Assembly: GCF_000236805.1 (NCBI RefSeq)
Contig: NZ_AGFX01000009.1
Coordinates: forward strand, 1-64,000
Length of the DNA: 64,000 nucleotides
Reading direction: 5' to 3'
DNA from: Paenibacillus peoriae KCTC 3763
Lineage (GTDB): Bacteria; Bacillota; Bacilli; Paenibacillales; Paenibacillaceae
Shown here one piece after another: positions 1 to 6,591 of this stretch. Under the pieces are notes generated by a model, which was given only the letters and a program-made list of their open reading frames with translations, ran no database searches and had not been told where the DNA came from. A program made the position numbers and the translations under genes. Numbering within the stretch: position 1 is the stretch's first letter; each line of letters opens with the position of its first letter.

Positions 1-561
1 AAAAATATTACCGGCCTGGATGTCTCCGCCAAGTCACCTGCTTTGATGGATCAGGCTCGATCAGACATATTGGAAAGCTTGCGTATGACGCATCAGCTAA
101 AACCTTCGGAACCGGATCAATTTGAAGTGATGAGTCAGTCCGAAGCAGCAGGTGCAGCATCCGGTGTAGATAATATCATGACCAGCTTGCTGGGAGGTGT
201 AGCCGCGATATCGCTCGTGGTGGGGGGAATTGGAATTATGAATATTATGATGGTCTCCGTTATAGAGCGCACGAAAGAAATCGGTATTCGGAAAGCCATT
301 GGTGCCAAGCCGAGAGATATCATGATCCAATTCCTCTCTGAAGCGGTCATCTTTGGTCTGCTGGGAGGTCTGCTCGGAGTTGTTACAGGCATAGGAGCCT
401 CCAAAATAATCGAAGCAACGGCACATATGACCATTGAATTTACAATCTCGCCGATCCTATATTCGTTCCTTAGCTCTGCAGGCACCGGCATCCTGTTTGG
501 CGTATATCCCGCTTATAAGGCAGCAAAATTGAAGCCTATAGATGCATTGAGATACGAATAA
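1..561 (+). CDS. MacB/FtsX-type ABC transporter permease, C-terminal part (truncated by window)
   Basis: The frame is open from base 1, so only the last 186 residues are visible. Three hydrophobic segments lie at about residues 58-85, 107-133 and 150-175. Between the first two is the family motif [15 protein letters not shown], and the protein ends with the characteristic [17 protein letters not shown] tail. Such permeases work with an ATPase and often a membrane-fusion protein to export peptides, antibiotics or lipoproteins; those partners would be upstream, outside the window. The next gene starts 65 bases downstream on the same strand. The substrate cannot be told. Confidence 0.9.
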   Translation, partial: KNITGLDVSAKSPALMDQARSDILESLRMTHQLKPSEPDQFEVMSQSEAAGAASGVDNIMTSLLGGVAAISLVVGGIGIMNIMMVSVIERTKEIGIRKAIGAKPRDIMIQFLSEAVIFGLLGGLLGVVTGIGASKIIEATAHMTIEFTISPILYSFLSSAGTGILFGVYPAYKAAKLKPIDALRYE

Positions 562-626
562 TTTTATGGGCAAGTGGCAGCAAAATGAAACGCAAACAGC
601 GGTCTATTCTCGGGGGAACATACACA

Positions 627-1568
627 ATGGAAAAAAACTATACGCATAATAGGACAAGAGAACATCGTATTAAGAGAAATAGAAGAAGATTATTTTTTAT
701 TATTATTATTTGTATTGTTCTCATGGCTATAAAACTCTTTGACATCTACGGAAATAAACAACAGCCCGTAAAAAGGATCGAATTTGCAGAAAAAATAAAA
801 TCAGTGTCAAGCAATAATTTTAATAACGAATTAAAGGGAAGGGCATCCCCTCTAAAAAATGATACTGGTGTTGAAGATGCAGCATTTGTTGAAAAGTACT
901 TGAATCAGCAAATGCAAGGGCTTCGGCCCGAAGGAATAGACGGTAAAAAAGTTGTCTATTTATCTTTTGATGATGGCCCATCAGGAACTGTAACGCCTAA
1001 AATATTAGATGTTCTTAAAGAAGAAAATGTGAAAGCCACGTTTTTTTTGGTAGGAAAAGCAGTAGAAGAAAATGAGGGGACTAAGAATATAGTAAAAAGA
1101 ATAGTTAAGGAAGGACATGCTATAGGAAATCATACCTACTCACATGACTACAGTTATTTATATCCTAAAAAGACGGTGGATTCGAACATTTTTATGAACG
1201 ATATTGAAAAAACAAATCAGATTTTAAAGCAAATTCTGGGACAGGATTTTTCCACAAGAGTGATTCGATTTCCAGGCGGCCATATGACATGGCAGAGAAA
1301 CGATCCCAAAGGTATGGAAGTGCTAGACAAAGCTCTACAGGATAAGGATTATCACCAGATTGACTGGAATGTATTACCTAAGGATGCAGAAGGTCCACCT
1401 AAGAATGCCGAAGAATTAATACGCGAATTCAAGCGGAGCATTGGGACTAGAGAAAAAGCAGTGGTACTTATGCATGACACTTATGGGAAGGAAGAAACAG
1501 CCAAAGCCTTGCCTGAAATCATAGCATATTTAAAAAAACAGGGATATGAATTTAAAACTATAAAGTAG
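627..1568 (+). CDS. Membrane-anchored polysaccharide (peptidoglycan) deacetylase, NodB fold
   Basis: Carbohydrate esterase 4 enzyme that removes acetyl groups from GlcNAc or MurNAc of cell-wall or other polysaccharide, outside the membrane. A short, very basic cytosolic N-terminus is followed by one hydrophobic segment, a linker, then the NodB domain with metal and catalytic motifs SFDDGPSG, HAIGNHTYSHDY, RFPGGHMTW and VVLMHDTYG. I chose the ATG at 627, which has GGGGGAA nine bases upstream; a start at 585 is open but lacks a ribosome site. It is followed after 26 bases by an ECF sigma gene, so the two are probably cotranscribed. The exact polymer is unknown. Confidence 0.88.
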   Translation: MEKNYTHNRTREHRIKRNRRRLFFIIIICIVLMAIKLFDIYGNKQQPVKRIEFAEKIKSVSSNNFNNELKGRASPLKNDTGVEDAAFVEKYLNQQMQGLRPEGIDGKKVVYLSFDDGPSGTVTPKILDVLKEENVKATFFLVGKAVEENEGTKNIVKRIVKEGHAIGNHTYSHDYSYLYPKKTVDSNIFMNDIEKTNQILKQILGQDFSTRVIRFPGGHMTWQRNDPKGMEVLDKALQDKDYHQIDWNVLPKDAEGPPKNAEELIREFKRSIGTREKAVVLMHDTYGKEETAKALPEIIAYLKKQGYEFKTIK

Positions 1569-1594
1569 CCAAAACAGAAAGGACCAGCAATAAT

Positions 1595-2071
1595 ATGGAT
1601 ATTAAAGATCTGGAGGATCTATATTTATCTTGTAAACCAGAGCTCTTTGGCTATCTTTTGAGAATACTGCATAACAAGCAGGATGCCGAAGATTTGTTGC
1701 ATGAAAGTTTTATTCGGTTTATAAGAGCTTCTCCTGACTTGCCCCAAGATCGTATCCGATTTTATCTTTTGAGAATTGCCAAAAATCTGGCTATAGATTT
1801 ATTAAGAAAACGAAAACGGATGGGGGAATACACTTCACATAGGGAAATGCTCTACGCTCACTGGGATACCCTCGATCTTGAAATCCAAGAGGAAGTCAAT
1901 CGAATTCTTTTAATGGTGAGTAATGACGAGCAAAGGAGTGTACTTGAATTGCGTCTAGTTCAAGGGTACTCCATAAAAGAAACGGCTCGAATTTTAAACA
2001 AGAGTGAAGGTTCTGTGAAGTCATCGCTGTATAGAGCTTCAAAACGTATTAAATTAAGATATATTTCCTGA
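1595..2071 (+). CDS. ECF-type RNA polymerase sigma factor
   Basis: A 158-residue protein with sigma-70 region 2 (about residues 8-75, including DAEDLLHESFIRF and the basic LRKRKR end) and region 4 (about 110-155, helix-turn-helix in YSIKETARILNKSEGSVKSS). Length and two-domain layout are typical of extracytoplasmic-function sigma factors. It lies directly behind a membrane deacetylase gene and in front of a terminator. No anti-sigma gene is recognisable next to it, which is unusual because most ECF genes are paired with one. A cell-envelope stress role is inferred from the deacetylase neighbour only. Confidence 0.87.
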   Translation: MDIKDLEDLYLSCKPELFGYLLRILHNKQDAEDLLHESFIRFIRASPDLPQDRIRFYLLRIAKNLAIDLLRKRKRMGEYTSHREMLYAHWDTLDLEIQEEVNRILLMVSNDEQRSVLELRLVQGYSIKETARILNKSEGSVKSSLYRASKRIKLRYIS

Positions 2072-2104
2072 GCTGATTGGGACGAACCCAAGCTGCACGA
2101 TAAG

Positions 2105-2142
2105 TAAAAAAAGCTGCCGTAATAAATTTGGCAGCTTTTTTT
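2105..2142 (+). terminator. Rho-independent terminator after ECF sigma gene
   Basis: Stem AAGCTGCC (2111-2118) pairs with GGCAGCTT (2130-2137) and is followed by a T-run. An A-run precedes the stem, so it could work in both directions. Confidence 0.9.
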
Positions 2143-2215
2143 GCTGAACCATTTGATTGCACCAGAGCTATGCTACAGTAAAATTGTTTGTTTTGCAAAA
2201 GCTCCTGAAAGCTTC

Positions 2216-2245
2216 TTGACAGTCTGTTTATATTGGAGTTATCAT
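2216..2245 (+). promoter_or_regulatory. Sigma-A-like promoter for the methyltransferase gene
   Basis: TTGACA at 2216-2221 and TATCAT at 2240-2245 are 18 bases apart. The transcript would start about 30 bases before the AAGGAG ribosome site of the gene at 2286. Confidence 0.55.
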
Positions 2246-2285
2246 GGATGCATAATATCTATAATTAAAAAAGGAGATCGAAACT

Positions 2286-3062
2286 ATGTGTAGCGAACCC
2301 TTTATCCACGACGGAAACCCGAAAGCGTATAAAGATAAGTTGGATATTGTCGCCAAGTTAGAAGGTGGTGCCTTATCCTTGCTACAGCCTCAACGCGGAG
2401 AGCGAATCCTGGACGTAGGCTGCGGGGCTGGGGACTTAACCGCCAAGATCGCAGCCGCCGGAGCGATTCCCACAGGTATTGATCTGTCTGAGGAGATGGT
2501 GAGACGGGCCAGACAGAAGCACCCTGAACTACATTTTCAGGTAGAAAATGCTTGTCATTACCGAACGGATGCCCCCTTTGACGCTGTGTTTTCCAATGCG
2601 GCTTTGCACTGGATCAAGGATGCTGCTGCTGTCGCCCGCTCCATCTGGCTGGCCCTTCGGGAGGAAGGACGATTCGTAGCCGAATTCGCAGGCAGCGGCA
2701 ATGTCGCCGTGTTGACTGCTGCTATAAAAAAGGAGCTGGAGGCACATGGTTATGCGTGGGCGGGACGGAGTCCGTGGTATTTTCCCACCATTGGTGAATA
2801 CACCAGTTTGCTGGAGCAGATTGGTTTCCGCGTTACGTTGGCTCAGCACTTTGATAGGCCCACTCCGCTCAAGGGCGATGCAGGGGTTCGCAGCTGGCTT
2901 GACGGGTTTGCCGATCATTTCTTCCCGGATGTCACATCTACAGACAAAGTGCTGATCTACCGCGCCATCGAGGCAAAGGTTAAGCCGCATCTGGAGCAGG
3001 GAGGACAATGGGTAGTCGACACAAGTCGATTGCGTATCGTCGCCATCAAGAAATCCGTTTAA
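2286..3062 (+). CDS. Class I SAM-dependent methyltransferase (trans-aconitate methyltransferase-like)
   Basis: A 258-residue cytosolic protein. SAM-binding motif I is ILDVGCGAG (about residues 41-49), followed by the acidic loop GIDLSEEMVRRAR and the post-motif FDAVFSNAALHWIKD, which is typical of the Tam/UbiE type. Small carboxylate or other small-molecule methylation is likely, but the substrate is not evident. The ATG has AAAAAGGAGA upstream at ideal spacing. It is a single-gene unit with its own promoter (2216) and terminator (3091-3150). Confidence 0.82.
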   Translation: MCSEPFIHDGNPKAYKDKLDIVAKLEGGALSLLQPQRGERILDVGCGAGDLTAKIAAAGAIPTGIDLSEEMVRRARQKHPELHFQVENACHYRTDAPFDAVFSNAALHWIKDAAAVARSIWLALREEGRFVAEFAGSGNVAVLTAAIKKELEAHGYAWAGRSPWYFPTIGEYTSLLEQIGFRVTLAQHFDRPTPLKGDAGVRSWLDGFADHFFPDVTSTDKVLIYRAIEAKVKPHLEQGGQWVVDTSRLRIVAIKKSV

Positions 3063-3090
3063 GAAGAGAAGATAAGTGGCATAGGCATTC

Positions 3091-3152
3091 AAACACCTCC
3101 AAAAGTATTCTACCATGTCATAAGATATGGAGATGCCTTGGAGGTGTTTTTC
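3091..3152 (+). terminator. Terminator after methyltransferase gene
   Basis: AAACACCTCCAA (3091-3102) is the exact complement of TTGGAGGTGTTT (3138-3149), followed by Ts. The loop is long (35 bases) and holds a smaller hairpin. Confidence 0.75.
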
Positions 3153-3205
3153 GTTAGTTCCAATGTATCTCCCGACGGTAAACAAAATGTAAGCTGTGAA
3201 ATTTC

Positions 3206-3270
3206 TTAAGTTTGGTAAGTGATTTCGTTAAGAATAGGTGATATAAGAGGTTAGCTCCCTTTGTTATTAT
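3206..3270 (+). promoter_or_regulatory. AraC-type operator and promoter upstream of the PTS gene
   Basis: Holds TTAAGTTTGGTAAGT (3206-3220), a second TTAAG exactly 22 bases after the first, GATAT at offset 34, and CCTTTGTTAT ending in a -10-like TATTAT (3265-3270) with no good -35. The same arrangement occurs at 6487-6552 before the GH106-like gene. This is inferred to be the binding site of the AraC regulator at 5408-6451. It implies a leader of about 180 bases before the PTS start. Confidence 0.6.
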
Positions 3271-3459
3271 TAAATTGTAAGGTATTGAAGGGTATAGGCC
3301 TACTCCGTTGAGATTACCTGCAGTTTTATAAGAGCAAAGAGTAGACATTTAAGAATAAAATGTAACCGCTTTATTAATCGCTTTCAAAATGAGTCTGCTT
3401 ACGTGAAATTTCGTTTGTTGACACCTAGATTATGACTGCTTTTTCAGGAGGGAGACATT
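3271..3459 (+). other. Long untranslated leader with cre-like boxes before the PTS gene
   Basis: No gene is supported here. Two partial cre (CcpA) matches lie head to head: ATGTAACCGCTTTAT at 3360-3374 on the plus strand and TTGAAAGCGATTAAT on the minus strand at 3373-3387. Each misses the conserved C near its end. I found no BglG/LicT antiterminator (RAT) hairpin. Confidence 0.4.
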
Positions 3460-5355
3460 ATGGACAATCGCAAACTCGCCGAGGATATTATCCAGTATGT
3501 TGGCGGTAAAGAAAATATTGGTCATCTGGAGCATTGTGTTACCCGTTTAAGATTTACGCTGAAAGACAATGCCGCTGCCCAAACGGACAAAATTAAGAAT
3601 TTGGACGGGGTGATGACAGCGATCATCAGCGGTGGGCAATATCAGGTTGTTATTGGCAACAAAGTAAAAGACGTTTATTCAGAAGTCATGAATCAGTTGG
3701 GCACTCATTTCACGAGCGAAGAATCCAAAACAACGGGAACGGAAAAGAAAAAAAGTGCGTTTAATCGTCTAATTGATGTGATTGTCGGTATTATTTCACC
3801 CATTATTGGGGTCATGGCCTCAGCGGGGATTATTAAGGGCTTCCTTGCTCTTTTTACCGCCTTAAATTGGCTTGCGCAGACCGATGGTACCTACATCTTA
3901 CTAAATGCACTTGGAGATAGCTTGTTTTATTTTCTTCCGGTTTTGATTGGGTTATCTGCAGGCAGAAAGTTTGGTGCCAACCCGTTCATTACGGCTGTAC
4001 TTGGAGCAGCACTGGTATATCCCAACATTGTTACGGCTTATAATGCCGGGAATAGTCTAAGCTTTGTGGGTATTCCCGTCGTCCTGGCCAATTATACATC
4101 GTCATTATTTCCGATTATTTTTGCAGCCTGGATGGCCGCGAAAATGGAAAAGTGGTTCGAACGAAAACTACCTGCTTCGCTCAAAATGATATTTGTTCCG
4201 TTGTTTACTATTCTCATTACTGGAATACTGACATTCCTGATCGTGGGACCTTTACTGTCAGCATTCAGTGATGGACTTGCAAAGGTCACCATGGTTATCT
4301 ACAATCTTAGCCCTGTGGTCGCAGGCATAATTCTGGGCGGATTTTGGCAGATCATCGTCATTTTCGGTCTTCATTATGCCTTTATACCGATTCTGATTAA
4401 TAATATCACTACACTGCATTATGATCCCGTAAACGCGATTTTGAACGTTACCGTTCTGGCACAAGTCGGAGCTGCACTCGGGGTATTTCTCAAAGCCAAG
4501 AGTAAAAAAGTTCGCAGCATCGCTGGACCTGCCGCTTTATCAGCTGCCATGGGTGTCACGGAACCAGCGATATACGGTATTTCCCTGCCTATGAAAATGC
4601 CTTTTGTGATGGCGGGAATAGCGGGAGCCATGGGCGGAGGTATAACTGCAGCTATGGGAGCCAGGATGTATGGCTTCGGAGGCTCGGGGATGTTTGCGGC
4701 TCCGCTGTTTATCAATCCAAAAGGAATTGATGTGAGCTTCTACGCCTTCTTGATCTCTAGTGCGACAGCCTTGGTGGTCGCTACTATACTGTCTTATTTG
4801 TTTGGTTACAAAAACCAGCCAGAGCCAGTGGCAGATGAAGCGGCCAAGCCTGTACAGGGGAGTCCCAGCAAAAGTGATTTGCACACCAATGATACGAAAA
4901 CGGTTTACAACTCTATTCAAGGTATTCTTATTCCGCTCTCTGAAGTCAAAGATGAGGCCTTTTCCAGCGGTGCGATGGGTAAAGGTTATGCGATCATTCC
5001 GAGAGACAACAAAGTATACGCTCCCTTCGACGGGACCATTGTAACAGTTGCTAATTCCAAACATGCTTTGGCTCTTTTATCCACGGATGGTGTGGAACTG
5101 CTCATTCATATTGGAATCAACACAGTCAAACTAAAAGGTGCTCCGTTTGATATTAAAGTGAAGGAAAATGATATTGTCAAAAAGGGGCAGTTATTGGCAG
5201 AAGTAGATTTTGCCATGATTGTTGAGAGCAACTATGATGTCACTACACCCATCATTGTCACCAATAGCTTTGATCATCAAGTCATTGAACTCCAACTCCA
5301 GACTGCTGAAAATCAAGAAGTTCAAATTGGAGATCCTGTTCTTAGCATTCAATAA
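3460..5355 (+). CDS. bglP: PTS beta-glucoside-family transporter, fused EIIB-EIIC-EIIA
   Basis: A 631-residue phosphotransferase permease that imports and phosphorylates a sugar or glycoside. EIIB (about 1-90) has the phospho-acceptor Cys26 in HCVTRLRF. EIIC (about 105-450) is polytopic and contains the GVTEPAIYG loop. EIIA (about 490-630) has the phospho-His550 in LIHIGI and the APFDGTIV start. All three domains look intact. The start has an AGGAGGG ribosome site. Promoter sequence shared with the hydrolase at 6592, and the AraC gene between them, suggest one regulon. No 6-phospho-beta-glucosidase lies nearby, so the substrate may be unusual; the symbol reflects family only. Confidence 0.9.
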   Translation: MDNRKLAEDIIQYVGGKENIGHLEHCVTRLRFTLKDNAAAQTDKIKNLDGVMTAIISGGQYQVVIGNKVKDVYSEVMNQLGTHFTSEESKTTGTEKKKSAFNRLIDVIVGIISPIIGVMASAGIIKGFLALFTALNWLAQTDGTYILLNALGDSLFYFLPVLIGLSAGRKFGANPFITAVLGAALVYPNIVTAYNAGNSLSFVGIPVVLANYTSSLFPIIFAAWMAAKMEKWFERKLPASLKMIFVPLFTILITGILTFLIVGPLLSAFSDGLAKVTMVIYNLSPVVAGIILGGFWQIIVIFGLHYAFIPILINNITTLHYDPVNAILNVTVLAQVGAALGVFLKAKSKKVRSIAGPAALSAAMGVTEPAIYGISLPMKMPFVMAGIAGAMGGGITAAMGARMYGFGGSGMFAAPLFINPKGIDVSFYAFLISSATALVVATILSYLFGYKNQPEPVADEAAKPVQGSPSKSDLHTNDTKTVYNSIQGILIPLSEVKDEAFSSGAMGKGYAIIPRDNKVYAPFDGTIVTVANSKHALALLSTDGVELLIHIGINTVKLKGAPFDIKVKENDIVKKGQLLAEVDFAMIVESNYDVTTPIIVTNSFDHQVIELQLQTAENQEVQIGDPVLSIQ

Positions 5356-5377
5356 AATGGGCATGTATCCAGAGGCT

Positions 5378-5406
5378 TGACTGGCTGGCTTGCTGCCGGC
5401 CAGTCA
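5378..5406. terminator. Hairpin between convergent PTS and AraC genes
   Basis: TGACTGGCTGGC (5378-5389) pairs with GCCGGCCAGTCA (5395-5406) with one mismatch. No T-run follows immediately; a T-run comes 12 bases later on the plus strand inside the end of the AraC gene. A two-way terminator is the likely role. Confidence 0.5.
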
Positions 5407-5407
5407 G

Positions 5408-6451
5408 CTATCTGTATTTTTTACGGTAATCGCTGGGTGTTTGACCAAAAAAGAAAGTGAACTTTTTATAGAAAAAGCCGAGGTTGTTATAACCGACTTC
5501 ATTAGCTACTTCGTTAACCGTCAATGAAGTGTTGGTTAGAAGCATAGCTGCGCTTGTTAATCGCTGGATTTGAATCATTTCCTTAAATGTTCTCCCAGTC
5601 GCTTTCCTTAGATAAGCACTCAAATAGTTGGGGTGGAAGTTGAAATGCTTAGCTGTTGCGGCTAATGTCGCGTCCTTGTAATGATTTTCGAGATACTTCA
5701 AAATTTCAATCAGATTGGTTCGGGAAGGATTATCAATGTATTGTTTTTCCTGATTTCCCTGAAATGTCTGCAAGAGCTTGCTGAACATGATAACCATATA
5801 GGAATCAATGATTTCCTTGGAGTACATGCTGGGATCAAATGATTCGCACATCAGATTTTCCATGGTTTCTTTAAAAGAGATTTCATTACTGGTATGAAAA
5901 ATAATATAGCGGTTGTGGTCCTGGATCTGGGAAACCGCATTGATAATGAATTGGGAAATGATTCCCGTGCTTGCCAGCCTGCTTAAAAAAGAAGTTGTAA
6001 AAAAGGGCTTAAGCATAATGAAGTTTATAATGATATCTTCCTCTGTTGTTTCTAAAATGGTGTGCGGCACATTGGTATCGAGCATACAAAGATCACCTTC
6101 TTGAAGGGTGATATGCTGCCCATTAATTAGCTGCTTACACTGACCGGCATAAACATAATTAATCTCCACGTAGTTGTGAATGTGAACGGGAATCTTGGAA
6201 TATCTGGAATGCTGGCGAATCGACATTTGGTTGATTTGTAATTTGTTAAATGCATTTTCCGGAAATTTCGAATTCCGTTGACTGTGAAGCGAGTCATTAT
6301 CGAATTCGAATATATACACTGGCTCTTCGGATGCACTAATCGTTTTTCTCATTTTTTCGTACATTTGAAGCCCGCTATCGGGGTCCTTTTTATGTCGAAG
6401 TTCGCTTTCCGACATTTCCATAAGGCGTTGTCTGAGCTCTTCACGATACAT
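5408..6451 (-). CDS. AraC family transcriptional regulator of the PTS/GH106-like locus
   Basis: A 347-residue one-component regulator. The middle part (about residues 75-150) is cupin-like with IPVHIHNYVEINYVYAG, the usual sugar-sensing half. The C-terminal about 100 residues carry two helix-turn-helix units, ending NNLGFFYKKFTFFFGQTPSDYRKKYR, the AraC signature. The start has GAGGTGA upstream. It is divergent from the GH106-like gene and convergent with the PTS gene; both of their promoters contain a matching operator-like block (3206, 6487). It probably activates both in response to the imported glycoside. Confidence 0.9.
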   Translation of the reverse strand: MYREELRQRLMEMSESELRHKKDPDSGLQMYEKMRKTISASEEPVYIFEFDNDSLHSQRNSKFPENAFNKLQINQMSIRQHSRYSKIPVHIHNYVEINYVYAGQCKQLINGQHITLQEGDLCMLDTNVPHTILETTEEDIIINFIMLKPFFTTSFLSRLASTGIISQFIINAVSQIQDHNRYIIFHTSNEISFKETMENLMCESFDPSMYSKEIIDSYMVIMFSKLLQTFQGNQEKQYIDNPSRTNLIEILKYLENHYKDATLAATAKHFNFHPNYLSAYLRKATGRTFKEMIQIQRLTSAAMLLTNTSLTVNEVANEVGYNNLGFFYKKFTFFFGQTPSDYRKKYR

Positions 6452-6486
6452 GTTTGATTCACCTCTGCAGCTATCACTATAGAAGA

Positions 6487-6552
6487 TTAAGTTTAGTAAG
6501 TCAAATGCTTAAGTTGAGAAGATATTAAAGTCAAGGCTACCTTTGTTATCAT
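6487..6552 (+). promoter_or_regulatory. AraC-type operator and promoter upstream of the GH106-like gene
   Basis: TTAAGTTTAGTAAGT (6487-6501), a second TTAAG 22 bases after the first, GATAT at offset 34, then CCTTTGTTAT with the -10-like TATCAT (6547-6552). It matches 3206-3270 in order and spacing, with a one-base difference before the -10. The -35 region is poor, as expected for an activator-dependent promoter. Confidence 0.6.
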
Positions 6553-6591
6553 GGAATTAATCATAAAACAAATCGATAGGATGGGTGTGTT

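Noticed and set aside
2529-3185. Long minus-strand ORF of 218 codons
   Set aside because: It lies over the methyltransferase gene, which has clear SAM motifs, a promoter and ribosome site; the antisense translation shows no family motif.
3154-3348. Minus-strand ORF of 64 codons in the PTS leader
   Set aside because: No ribosome site and no recognisable protein; it overlaps the AraC-type operator block.
3271-3459. BglG/LicT antiterminator hairpin before the PTS gene
   Set aside because: No RAT-like sequence or overlapping terminator was found; control by the AraC regulator fits better.
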